Shown here: positions 16,715 to 24,307 of the stretch, piece after piece
How the letters are laid out: each line of letters starts with the position of its first letter
Position numbering within the stretch: position 1 is the first letter of the stretch
DNA from: an uncultured Brachyspira sp.
GTDB taxonomy: Bacteria > Spirochaetota > Brachyspiria > Brachyspirales > Brachyspiraceae
Length of the DNA stretch: 24,380 nt
Assembly (NCBI RefSeq): GCF_949287625.1
Contig: NZ_CASEGO010000029.1
Coordinates: 1-24,380, forward strand
Direction of reading: 5' to 3'
Program-made: the position numbers and the translations under genes
Notes under the pieces: model-generated
Database searches by the model: none
Told to the model about the DNA's origin: nothing
The model's input: the letters and a program-made list of their open reading frames with translations, nothing else

Positions 16715-17346
16715 CTTTCTCCTGTTGTGTAATAATAAACCCATTTGGCTATATTTTCAGCATGGTCTCCCATTTTCTCAAAATATTTTGCTATCATCAT
16801 TAAATATATGGCTTGATCAGCATTTTCAGCACCGCTTTTTATTAGCTCTACCATAGAATCACGCATTTTATAAAATAGTTTATCTACTTTATCATCGCTT
16901 TCTATAACATCTCTTGATAATTGAGCGTTCTTTTCTATGAACGCCTTAAGACAGTTTGTAACCATGTAGTCTATAATTTTAGACATTTCTATTAAAGTAT
17001 CAATATTATTTTTATATAAATTACCTTCTAATAAAAATCTAATTAAATCGCATATATCTTTAGCCTGATCTCCTATTCTCTCTAGGTCAGTAGCTATTTT
17101 TAATGTAGCAGAAACTATTCTTAAATCTGTTGCCACAGGCTGTTCTAATAAAAGAATTTTTAAAGATGCACTTTCTATTTTGTATGATATTCTATTTATA
17201 TTTCTGTCATTTTCTATTACTTGATTAGCAAGCTCTATATCTCCGTTTATCAAGGCATTAGAAGAGTTTCTTAAAGCCTCCAGTATCATATCTCCAGCTT
17301 CAGCAACATAATCTGTTAATTTATTTAATTCTTCAATTTTTTTCAT
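16705..17346 (-). CDS. phoU: Phosphate transport regulator PhoU
   Basis: A 213-aa all-helical cytoplasmic protein, usual length for PhoU. The two PhoU repeats each carry the metal-binding E/D-rich motif: DLERIGDQAKDI in the first half and YFEKMGDHAENI in the second. PhoU links the Pst transporter to phosphate signalling (PhoR in many bacteria) and limits phosphate uptake. It is the last gene of the pst operon, 44 nt after pstB, with GGAG (17353-17356 region, plus-strand ctcc) before the ATG. No PhoR/PhoB pair is in the window. Confidence 0.94.
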   Translation of the reverse strand: MKKIEELNKLTDYVAEAGDMILEALRNSSNALINGDIELANQVIENDRNINRISYKIESASLKILLLEQPVATDLRIVSATLKIATDLERIGDQAKDICDLIRFLLEGNLYKNNIDTLIEMSKIIDYMVTNCLKAFIEKNAQLSRDVIESDDKVDKLFYKMRDSMVELIKSGAENADQAIYLMMIAKYFEKMGDHAENIAKWVYYYTTGERFK

Positions 17347-17390
17347 TTATTGTTTCTCCATTTATTTTTATAAAATGTAAAAAATATAAA

Positions 17391-18188
17391 TTATCCGAAT
17401 CTTCCGGTAATATATTTTTCTGTTCTTTCATCTTTAGGTTTAGAAAATATTTCTTCTGTGTCATCATATTCCACTATTTCACCGAATAGAAAAAATGCAG
17501 TTTTATCCGATACTCTCATAGCCTGCTGCATGTTATGAGTAACTATTACTATAGTGTATTCATTTTTAAGTTCATTAATAAGATCTTCTATTTTACCAGT
17601 ACTTATAGGGTCTAATGCACTTGTAGGCTCATCCATAAGAAGTATTTTCGGATTTACTGATAAGGCTCTGGCTATGCATAATCTCTGCTGCTGTCCCCCT
17701 GAAAGTCCTAAAGCATTTTTATTGAGCCTGTCTTTTATATCGTCCCAAATAGCTGCTTTTGTTAAACTGTATTCTACTATATCTGCAAGTTCTGATTTCT
17801 TTTTTATTCCAAATGTTCTAGGTCCGTAAGCTATATTGTCATAAACACTCATAGCAAAAAGATTGGACTTTTGAAATACCATTCCTACATTCTTTCTTAA
17901 ATATGATACATTAACATTCTTATTGTAAATATTAACTCCTGCTATTTCTATATCGCCTTCTATTTTGCAGTTATCCACTAGATCATTCATTCTGTTAAAA
18001 GTTTTTAATAGGGTAGACTTTCCGCAGCCTGAAGGACCTATAAATGCAGTTGTGCTGTTTTTATTTATATCTATATTAATATTTTTTAAAGCCTGAAAAC
18101 TTTCATAATACAGATTTAAATTTCTAGTTCTTATAACTTTATCAATGTTAAAATCAAAGTTTATATTATTATTTAATTCTTTAATCAT
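17391..18188 (-). CDS. pstB: Phosphate import ATP-binding protein PstB
   Basis: A 265-aa ABC ATPase energising phosphate uptake. Walker A GPSGCGKST is at residues 51-59 and is followed by LLKTFNRMNDL, a hallmark of PstB. The signature LSGGQQQRLCIARAL, Walker B ILLMDEPTSALDP and the switch His (VTHNMQQA) are all canonical, as is the end EKYITGRFG. About 16 extra residues precede the usual start of the ATPase domain. GGAGG (plus strand 18193-18197) sits 4 nt before the ATG, closer than usual but strong. It starts 14 nt after the permease stop. Confidence 0.96.
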   Translation of the reverse strand: MIKELNNNINFDFNIDKVIRTRNLNLYYESFQALKNINIDINKNSTTAFIGPSGCGKSTLLKTFNRMNDLVDNCKIEGDIEIAGVNIYNKNVNVSYLRKNVGMVFQKSNLFAMSVYDNIAYGPRTFGIKKKSELADIVEYSLTKAAIWDDIKDRLNKNALGLSGGQQQRLCIARALSVNPKILLMDEPTSALDPISTGKIEDLINELKNEYTIVIVTHNMQQAMRVSDKTAFFLFGEIVEYDDTEEIFSKPKDERTEKYITGRFG

Positions 18189-18202
18189 GTAACCTCCATT
18201 TA

Positions 18203-19993
18203 TTAATAATCTCTTTTCAGCTTTGTGTTAACAAAGAATAATAAAGCATTAAGAAATATAACCATAGTAAGCAGAATACTTGCTGTAGCAAAAGTTTGAT
18301 TTATATAAAGTCCCTCGCTTGAAAACATCCACATCATAACAGAAAATGTACTTCCTGAACTTAAATATCCTCTAGGCATATATCTTACCGCACCTGCAGT
18401 ATATATTAATGCTGCACTTTCTCCTACTATTCTTCCGATACTAAGTATAACAGAAGTCATTATTCCAGAAAAACCGCAAGGAAGTACTATCTTAAATATA
18501 GTTCTAACTTTAGAAGCTCCAAGTGCCAAACTTCCCTCACGTAAACTTGATGGAATAGATAATAATGTTTCTTCAGTTTGTCTTATTATAGAAGGAAGTA
18601 TTATTAAAACCAATGTTAGAGAACCAGCTAATATACTTCTTCCCATACCGAAAAGATTTGAAAATACCAGCATGCCGAAAAGTCCGAATACTATTGAAGG
18701 TATGCCAGATAAACTGTCAGTAAATATTCTTATAACTGATATTAATTTGCTTTTAGATTTTGAATATTCTACCAAATAAATTGCAGCAAAAACTCCAAGA
18801 GGTATTGCTATTATTAATGACATAAAAAGTATCATGGCAGTAGAAACTATAGCAGGAAGAAGCGTCATATGAGAATTATCGCTTTTTTCAAATAAAAGAT
18901 TAAAGTTAATATGAGGTATTCCTCTTATAAGTATAAAGACCACTATAAATATAAGAAAAAGTGTTGATACAATAGAAGCTGTTATTGAAATATATTTTAG
19001 TATATCAGCTTTTACTGTTGATACTTTCATTTTTACATTTTTAAATGAGAAATTATTTATATCATTTTTTAATTCTTTATTTCTATTGAGTAAACTGCTT
19101 AAAGAAAATGAAAAATATAAATTATTTCTTTTTAATAGAGAAAGTATAATATTTATCATAAGTATAAAAATGAGAAGTACAAATGCTGTTGCAATCAATG
19201 CCGACCTATGAATACCTGTTGCATATCCCATTTCCAAAGCTATATTAATAGTCATAGTTCTGAAGTATGAAAATAAGTCTTTAGGTATAAAAGGAGCATT
19301 TCCAGCCACCATCATAACTGCCATAGTTTCTCCTATAGCTCTTCCCATACCAAGCACTACAGCAGAAAATATACCAGATTTTGCAGCTTTTACTATAACG
19401 CCAAAAATAGCCTGAGAATGAGTATTTCCCAATGCTATAGCTCCGTCATAATAATATTTATATACTGCCTCTAAATTATATTTTGTAATAGATGTTATTG
19501 TAGGAAGTATCATAACAGCAAGTATTATAGAGCCTGCTAACACTCCTTCGCCGATATTATTCGGGGAGATATTTTTTAGAAAAGGTACTAATATTACCAT
19601 TCCAAAAAATCCGTAAACTATTGAAGGTATTCCAGCAAGCAAATCTATAACTTGTGATAATATTGCTTTTAATTTTGACGGTGCAAACATAGATATATAA
19701 ACTGCTGTAAAAAATCCGAATCCTCCTCCAAGAATTGTAGAGAGAATTGTTATATATACAGAGCCTACTATCATCGGAAATATTCCGAAACTTTTTGATG
19801 AAGGCGACCAATTCATACCAAAAACAAAATTTAAAAATCCTACTTCTTTAAATATTGGAATGCTGTAGATAAATATAAAAATACATATTGAAAATACAAC
19901 TATAACCGAAAATATAGAACATATAAAAAATATATATTTCATAGTATTATCTAAAATTTCATTAATTATATGTTTATTAATATTGCTGTTCAA
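18203..19993 (-). CDS. Fused phosphate permease PstC-PstA
   Basis: A single 596-aa frame contains both phosphate permease subunits. Residues about 1-290 are PstC-like (SIPIFKEVGF, LLAGIPSIVYGFFGM, coupling loop YDGAIALGNTHSQAIFGVIV, then GMGRAIGETMAVMMVAGNAP). Residues about 330-596 are PstA-like (ILIRGIPHINFNLLFE, LSGIPSIVFGLFGML, coupling loop LREGSLALGASKVRTIFKIV, then IGRIVGESAALIYTAGA). A polar linker of about 40 residues (291-330, LKRNNLYFSF to VKMKVSTVKAD) joins them on the cytoplasmic side. Each half has about six membrane helices. The start is TTG at 19993-19991, supported by AGGA 8 nt upstream (plus strand 20002-20005); the next in-frame Met is residue 18. In most bacteria pstC and pstA are separate genes. 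Confidence 0.93.
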   Translation of the reverse strand: MNSNINKHIINEILDNTMKYIFFICSIFSVIVVFSICIFIFIYSIPIFKEVGFLNFVFGMNWSPSSKSFGIFPMIVGSVYITILSTILGGGFGFFTAVYISMFAPSKLKAILSQVIDLLAGIPSIVYGFFGMVILVPFLKNISPNNIGEGVLAGSIILAVMILPTITSITKYNLEAVYKYYYDGAIALGNTHSQAIFGVIVKAAKSGIFSAVVLGMGRAIGETMAVMMVAGNAPFIPKDLFSYFRTMTINIALEMGYATGIHRSALIATAFVLLIFILMINIILSLLKRNNLYFSFSLSSLLNRNKELKNDINNFSFKNVKMKVSTVKADILKYISITASIVSTLFLIFIVVFILIRGIPHINFNLLFEKSDNSHMTLLPAIVSTAMILFMSLIIAIPLGVFAAIYLVEYSKSKSKLISVIRIFTDSLSGIPSIVFGLFGMLVFSNLFGMGRSILAGSLTLVLIILPSIIRQTEETLLSIPSSLREGSLALGASKVRTIFKIVLPCGFSGIMTSVILSIGRIVGESAALIYTAGAVRYMPRGYLSSGSTFSVMMWMFSSEGLYINQTFATASILLTMVIFLNALLFFVNTKLKRDY

Positions 19994-20051
19994 AATATAT
20001 ATCCTATTTTGTTGTTAATTTTTTATAAATAAAAAAATTTGTACTAATAAA

Positions 20052-20091
20052 AAAGCCGATATACAAATATTAATTGTTGTATATCGGCTTT
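20052..20091 (-). terminator. Strong hairpin between pstS and the pstCA fusion
   Basis: AAAGCCGATATACAA (20052-20066) and TTGTATATCGGCTTT (20077-20091) form a perfect 15-bp stem with a 10-nt loop. The stem begins 8 nt after the pstS stop codon and is followed on the minus strand by TTTATTAG, so the run reads GGCTTTTTTATTAG. This fits an intrinsic terminator or attenuator that lets the binding protein be made in excess over the permease and ATPase. It could also protect the pstS mRNA 3' end. Confidence 0.8.
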
Positions 20092-20099
20092 ATTTTTTA

Positions 20100-20906
20100 T
20101 TAACTAGCTACATACCCATTTTCATTTATTACCGTTTTTCCTGTCTCGCTGTTTATGAAATCTAAGAAAGCTTTAGTTCCTGCATCAAGCTCAATTCCTT
20201 TTTTGGTGAATATGTAGAAAGGACGGTAAAGTTTATACGAATTATTCTGTATATTCTCTACAGAAGCCGCAGCATATTCATTTTGCCCTTTTGCTTTGTA
20301 TGCCAGAGGCTTTATTGTATCATCAATAGAACCTAAAGATATATAGCCTATTTTTGATGAATCACTCACAACAGAAGTTTTTACCTTTCCTGTAGCATCA
20401 AGTATTTCTACTGTTGCAGGAAGAGGATTATCTTTGCCTATCAAGGTTAAATCTGTAAAAGCACTTCTGGTACCGGAACCGTCTTCTCTTGATATTGATT
20501 TAGTTATAGTACCTATTGCTGTATTATTCATATATAGATTGTATAATTCTTCTTCGCTTATTTGATTTATGTCTGCATCTTTATTTGCTATAATTACTAT
20601 GCCGTCCTGACATAATAAATAGGAGTCAAGTCCTGAAAGCTCATCTTCTTTCAAATTTCTTGAAGCCATACCTATATCATTATTTCCGTTTACAGTGTCT
20701 TGAATTCCTATAGTAGAATCAGAAGTCTCTACTATTACAGTATAATCAGGATTAAGTTCTTCAAACTTTTCAGCCAATTTAAACATCAATGGAGAAACTG
20801 AAGAAGAACCTGTGATTACTATATCATTTGGATTTGAAGTACCTCCTGAGCAGGAAATAAGCATAAACATGCTTGAAATGATTATAGAAATAAAAATCTT
20901 TTTCAT
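20100..20906 (-). CDS. pstS: Phosphate-binding lipoprotein PstS
   Basis: A 268-aa phosphate receptor for the Pst importer. Residues 1-18 are a lipoprotein signal with lipobox L-I-S-C (Cys19), so it is membrane-anchored. Phosphate-binding motifs are present: TGSSSVSP (32-39), DIGMASR (the Asp/Ser region) and SREDGSGTRSAF, the R-x(3)-G-S-G-T loop. The ATG has GGAG (plus strand ctcc 20914-20917) 7 nt upstream. It is the first gene of the minus-strand operon that continues through the fused permease, pstB and phoU. Confidence 0.95.
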   Translation of the reverse strand: MKKIFISIIISSMFMLISCSGGTSNPNDIVITGSSSVSPLMFKLAEKFEELNPDYTVIVETSDSTIGIQDTVNGNNDIGMASRNLKEDELSGLDSYLLCQDGIVIIANKDADINQISEEELYNLYMNNTAIGTITKSISREDGSGTRSAFTDLTLIGKDNPLPATVEILDATGKVKTSVVSDSSKIGYISLGSIDDTIKPLAYKAKGQNEYAAASVENIQNNSYKLYRPFYIFTKKGIELDAGTKAFLDFINSETGKTVINENGYVAS

Positions 20907-20954
20907 TTATTCACTCCGAAATAGTTTTTGCCAATTCTAAAAATTAACACAGTT

Positions 20955-20983
20955 CTTATATACTAGAAAAAAGATTATGTCAA
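20955..20983 (-). promoter_or_regulatory. Promoter of the pst operon
   Basis: TTGACA (20983-20978) and TATAAG (20960-20955) on the minus strand are separated by 17 nt, about 48 nt before the pstS ATG. I could not find a clear tandem Pho box, so phosphate control at this site is unproven. The rest of the 217-bp gap up to 21123 shows only AT-rich sequence. Confidence 0.55.
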
Positions 20984-21123
20984 TAACAAAAATGAAATTT
21001 AATTTTTATTTTTTAATTTTTTACATAAAATATACATAGCTATGTTATAAATTAATATAATAATAAAATATGTTAAGTATATTATGTACACTTATATAGT
21101 TTTTTAAAGCATTAATATATTTT

Positions 21124-21636
21124 TTATATTCCTTTACCTTTTGCAGTACGAAGTTTATTTATAGGTATATCATTATATTTTGAGGATTCCTCTTTTGATA
21201 GTCTTCTCCATTTTACAGTTGCTCCTACAACTCCTGATTTATCGAGAGAAGCCTTTAACAGCAACGTATTTTTATCTTCAGTAAGATTTATATTAGCATA
21301 GTATGTACTTCCTTGATCTGTATGGTATATTCTTCCAGCAGTCCATTCTCCGTTTTCAAATACTATATCATATATAAATATTAGTCCTATGAGTTCTTTA
21401 TCTCTTAGGCTTTTATTAGGATTATGTATATCTAATGTGCTTTTTACATTATTCTGCAGTTCTACAGCATATGCATAAACTTTATTATCTATAACTATTA
21501 TTTTGGCAGTTTTCATTCTTCCTTTTGGTTTTTCAGGCATAGCCCAAAATCCTTCAACATCTTTTGCATTATTAGCAGCATATACTGAAGATGCAAATAA
21601 AAGAGTAAATAAAATTAATAATATATTTTTTTTCAT
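21124..21636 (-). CDS. Secreted DUF2147-family protein
   Basis: A 170-aa exported protein of unknown function. Residues 1-20 are a classical signal peptide ending in VYA-A, so it should be periplasmic. The mature part fits DUF2147: a GFWAMPEKPKGR start, a short strand-rich core, the family-typical NPNKSLRDKELIGLIFI segment, GRIYHTDQGSTYYANINL, and a VKWRRLS end. The protein is probably a small beta-rich fold. AGGTTA lies just before the ATG. It is transcribed away from the aminopeptidase gene. Its stop is 217 nt before the pstS start on the same strand; I see no link with phosphate uptake. Confidence 0.82.
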   Translation of the reverse strand: MKKNILLILFTLLFASSVYAANNAKDVEGFWAMPEKPKGRMKTAKIIVIDNKVYAYAVELQNNVKSTLDIHNPNKSLRDKELIGLIFIYDIVFENGEWTAGRIYHTDQGSTYYANINLTEDKNTLLLKASLDKSGVVGATVKWRRLSKEESSKYNDIPINKLRTAKGKGI

Positions 21637-21716
21637 TTTTATAACCTAAAGTAATTTTTTTATATATTTTATTATACAATTTAAATAATTTTTTACTATA
21701 TATACTATTGATTTTA

Positions 21717-21745
21717 TTGATTATTATTAATTAATTGTGTAAAAT
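21717..21745 (+). promoter_or_regulatory. Promoter of the aminopeptidase/acetyltransferase pair
   Basis: TTGATT (21717-21722) and TAAAAT (21740-21745) are separated by 17 nt and the -10 box is preceded by TGTG. A transcript starting near 21752 would exclude the in-frame TTG at 21745 as a start codon and supports the ATG at 21781. Confidence 0.5.
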
Positions 21746-21780
21746 TGATTAATAAAATTGTTTTAAGGAGTTGTGTATTT

Positions 21781-22905
21781 ATGAAAGACCCAAGAATAGA
21801 AAAGTTGGCAAAAACAATAGTTAATTATTCATGCAAATTAAAAAAAGGTGAAAAGGTTCTTATAAAATCATACGGAGTAGGTGATGAGCGTAATTTAGTT
21901 ACAGCTATTATTAATGAAGTTTATAAAGCAGGTGCTAGTCCATTTGTTTGGAATCATGATCCTTATATAATGAGAGAATTATTAAAACAGTGTAATGAAG
22001 AGCAGATGAAAATTTGGGCTAAATCAGATTTAATGCTTATGAAAGAAATGGACGCTTATATAGGTATATGGGGCGGATTAAACAGTGCTGAGAACTCTTC
22101 TGTAAAGATAGAAAATAATAAGATATATGAAAAGTTTTATCTCAATCCAGTGCACATGAAAGAGAGAGTAAAAAATACAAAATGGGTTGTGATGAATTAT
22201 CCTACACCGGCAATGGCACAGCAGGCTTCTATGAGTACTGATGAGTTTGAAGATTTTTATTTTAAAGTATGCAATTTAGATTATTCAAAAATGTCTAAAG
22301 CTATGGATAGTTTGGTTTCTCTTATGAATAAAACTGATAAAGTTAGAATAGTAGGAGATGGTACGGATTTAACTTTTTCTATTAAAAATATACCCGCTAT
22401 AAAATGTGCAGGAGAGCTTAATATTCCAGACGGCGAAGTATTTACAGCCCCTGTAAAAAATTCTGTTAATGGTGTTTTAACTTATAATACCCCTTCTTTA
22501 TATAGTGATGGTTTTACTTATGAGAATGTAAGGTTTGAGTTTAAAAATGGTAAAATAGTTAATGCTTCTTGTAATGATACTAAAAGAATAAATAAGATAT
22601 TAGATACTGACAGCGGTTCAAGATATATAGGAGAGTTTGCTATAGGAGTTAATCCTTATATAACAGAGCCTATGAAAGATATATTATTTGATGAAAAAAT
22701 TATGGGAAGTTTTCATTTTACGCCTGGTGCCTGTTATGATGAAGCTCCTAATGGAAATAACTCTTCTGTGCATTGGGATTTGGTATGTATTCAGACTAAA
22801 AAATACGGCGGCGGTGAGATTTATTTTGATGATAAGCTAATAAGAAAAGACGGAATATTTGTTATTGATAGTCTTAAATGCTTAAATCCTAATAATTTAA
22901 AATAA
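21781..22905 (+). CDS. M29-family metallo-aminopeptidase (AmpS/AmpT-like)
   Basis: A 374-aa cytoplasmic peptidase that removes N-terminal residues from peptides, using two metal ions. The start MKDPRIEKLAKTIV at 21781 is chosen because AAGGAG (21765-21770) lies 10 nt before it; an in-frame TTG at 21745 would add 12 residues with no ribosome site. M29 metal ligands can be placed: Glu219 in NIPDGEVFTAP, Glu285 in YIGEFAIGVNP, His312 in MGSFHFTPG, and His331 with Asp333 in SSVHWDLV. The 66-residue spacing between the two Glu matches the family as I remember it; the His312-His331 stretch is about 12 residues shorter than in the Thermus enzyme. It precedes the acetyltransferase gene by 12 nt. Confidence 0.93.
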   Translation: MKDPRIEKLAKTIVNYSCKLKKGEKVLIKSYGVGDERNLVTAIINEVYKAGASPFVWNHDPYIMRELLKQCNEEQMKIWAKSDLMLMKEMDAYIGIWGGLNSAENSSVKIENNKIYEKFYLNPVHMKERVKNTKWVVMNYPTPAMAQQASMSTDEFEDFYFKVCNLDYSKMSKAMDSLVSLMNKTDKVRIVGDGTDLTFSIKNIPAIKCAGELNIPDGEVFTAPVKNSVNGVLTYNTPSLYSDGFTYENVRFEFKNGKIVNASCNDTKRINKILDTDSGSRYIGEFAIGVNPYITEPMKDILFDEKIMGSFHFTPGACYDEAPNGNNSSVHWDLVCIQTKKYGGGEIYFDDKLIRKDGIFVIDSLKCLNPNNLK

Positions 22906-22917
22906 TAAGGCATATAT

Positions 22918-23412
22918 ATGAGTGATAAAATAAATAATAATTTTTCTGTAAGATTTGCATCTCTCAATGATATACCTACAATATTAAAGTTTATAAAAGA
23001 GCTTGCTGCGTACGAAAAATTAGAAAATGAAGTTACGGCAACTGAGGATATATTAAGAGAATGGGTATTTGAAAAAAATAAATGCGAAGTATTAATAGCG
23101 TTAGAAAATAATACTGAAATAGGGTATGCATTATTTTTTCATAATTTTTCTACTTTTTTGGGAAAAGCTGGGATATATTTAGAAGATTTATACATAACTC
23201 CTAATTACAGGGGATTGGGATATGGAAAAAGACTTTTAAAAGAGGTTGCCAAAATTGCTGTTGAAAGAGGATGTGAAAGACTTGATTGGCAGTGCTTGGA
23301 TTGGAATAAATCTAGTATTGATTTTTATTTATCACTCAATACTATTGAAATGAAAGGTTGGATTTCCTATAGGCTTAGTCATGAAAAATTAAAAGAATTT
23401 GCATGTATGTAA
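22918..23412 (+). CDS. GNAT N-acetyltransferase, diamine (SAT-like) subgroup
   Basis: A 164-aa acetyl-CoA-dependent acetyltransferase. The acetyl-CoA loop is YRGLGYGK (97-104), preceded by the strand YLEDLYITPN. Downstream, RLDWQCLDWNKSSIDFYLSL and GWISYRL are the pattern of the spermidine/spermine and thialysine acetyltransferase subgroup; Tyr137 is in the position of the catalytic Tyr. The substrate is likely a polyamine, lysine analogue or other small amine, but this is by family only. AAGG sits 9 nt before the ATG and the gap to the peptidase stop is 12 nt, so the two form an operon; no functional link is obvious. Confidence 0.88.
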   Translation: MSDKINNNFSVRFASLNDIPTILKFIKELAAYEKLENEVTATEDILREWVFEKNKCEVLIALENNTEIGYALFFHNFSTFLGKAGIYLEDLYITPNYRGLGYGKRLLKEVAKIAVERGCERLDWQCLDWNKSSIDFYLSLNTIEMKGWISYRLSHEKLKEFACM

Positions 23413-23571
23413 TTTTATAGTATTTTTGATTTTATAATTTGTTTTTTCCATTTGAATAATATAATAGTATTCTACTGTGTACTTTGTTAGCCATAGTTTT
23501 TTGTTATTGGGTGTATGATAAGTGTTGATGCATATTAATACATATATAGAAAAAAATGCATTTTTTATATT
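23413..23571. other. AT-rich intergenic stretch after the acetyltransferase gene
   Basis: No gene, G+C hairpin terminator or promoter stands out. A few T-runs follow the stop codon (ttttttcc near 23445). Confidence 0.5.
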
Positions 23572-24100
23572 AGACTTGTTTCGAAACTACTTGACAACAT
23601 TAAATATGAAATTATTTAATGTTTCAAATTACAAATATAACGTTTTACATGTTATACTGGAACAATTTTATTTTGTCAATTGGTGCACATTATACAGAAT
23701 TATCAACTTTTTTGCCGCACACGCTCTGCGGGCTTCGCCAAAGTTTTTATCCTTAGGATACGCTTCACGAAAAACGCAATTGCTAGAACTTTATATTTTA
23801 AAGATATGTATTAAATGTGTGGTAATACTCGAAATTTAGGCTGCACCTTGCCACAGGCACGCAGAGCGAAGGTGGACTTCGTCAAATGCAGTCTTTTCGC
23901 CTGCCTACGGCACGCAGAGCGAGGCGTACAGCGTATGGTTCTTTGTGTCACACCTGCCTACGGCACGGACAGCGTCACAAAAGAACTGGGGGTTGCCGAC
24001 GCAAAATGCGGACTTCGTCGGCACACAGAGCGGGCACGACTGTGTGCTTCGCAGGGCTAGTCCCCGCAACTATAAATAAAAATAGTTTTGAAACAAGTCT
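23572..24100. repeat. MITE-like element, member 3, with GC-rich expansion (529 bp)
   Basis: Ends AGACTTGTTTCGAAAC (23572-23587) and GTTTTGAAACAAGTCT (24085-24100) are 16-bp inverted repeats with one mismatch. The element lies in the opposite orientation to 16409-16654: the actacttgacaa side is on the left and the ggggactagccc side on the right. Bases 23654-23720 match the reverse complement of 14977-15043 at 66 of 67 positions. The part 23840-24070 is strikingly G+C-rich and contains four copies of a GGCACGCAGAGCG-like 13-mer at 23856, 23909, 23962 and 24020, plus several gacttcgtc strings. Flanks are tatatt and attttaa, so a 3-bp ATT duplication is possible but not convincing. Small open frames in it are by-products of the GC-rich sequence. 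Confidence 0.82.
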
Positions 24101-24221
24101 ATTTTAAGTATATAATTTATACAGCATGTAAAATATTTATATAATAATCAATATTATATAATTTTTGCATAAAATGACAAACTTGTAAAAATTATTTATA
24201 AATAGATTTTGAAACAGATCT
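24101..24221. repeat. Degenerate repeat end directly beyond member 3
   Basis: ATTTTGAAACAGATCT (24206-24221) resembles the terminal repeat GTTTTGAAACAAGTCT, and the AT-rich stretch before it, with atgacaaacttgtaaa, loosely resembles the cttgtcaag side of the 16409-16654 element. As at 16300-16408, an older end lies next to an intact element. The similarity is moderate. Confidence 0.4.
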
Positions 24222-24280
24222 AATATTTAATTATAAAACTAATATTAATTTTTAATTAAGTTGATACAAGTTAGTTAAAA

Positions 24281-24294
24281 TGTGCACGGGTTCC
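24281..24294. other. Possible terminal inverted repeat of an IS3-like element
   Basis: TGTGCACGGGTTCC starts with the TG expected at IS3-family tips and lies 14 nt beyond the transposase stop. The other end of the element is outside the window, so this cannot be confirmed here. Confidence 0.3.
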
Positions 24295-24307
24295 ATACAT
24301 ATTGCAT

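Noticed and set aside
20907..20983. Pho box upstream of pstS
   Set aside because: Only one TTAACA-like string is present (20943-20948, plus strand); no tandem spacing typical of PhoB or PhoP sites was found.
21745..21780. TTG at 21745 as the start of the aminopeptidase
   Set aside because: It would place the AAGGAG ribosome site inside the gene, overlaps the predicted -10 box, and adds 12 residues before the family-typical beginning.
23840..24070. CRISPR array or tRNA/rRNA fragment
   Set aside because: The 13-mers are imperfect and their spacing is too regular for spacers yet lacks a constant repeat of normal CRISPR length. I could fold no tRNA cloverleaf by eye and saw no rRNA hallmark.
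23522..24107. Three plus-strand frames of 73-105 codons in the 23.57-24.1 kb repeat
   Set aside because: They coincide with the inverted-repeat element, have Arg/Ala/Cys-rich sequences unlike every other gene here, and depend on GC-rich repeat content.
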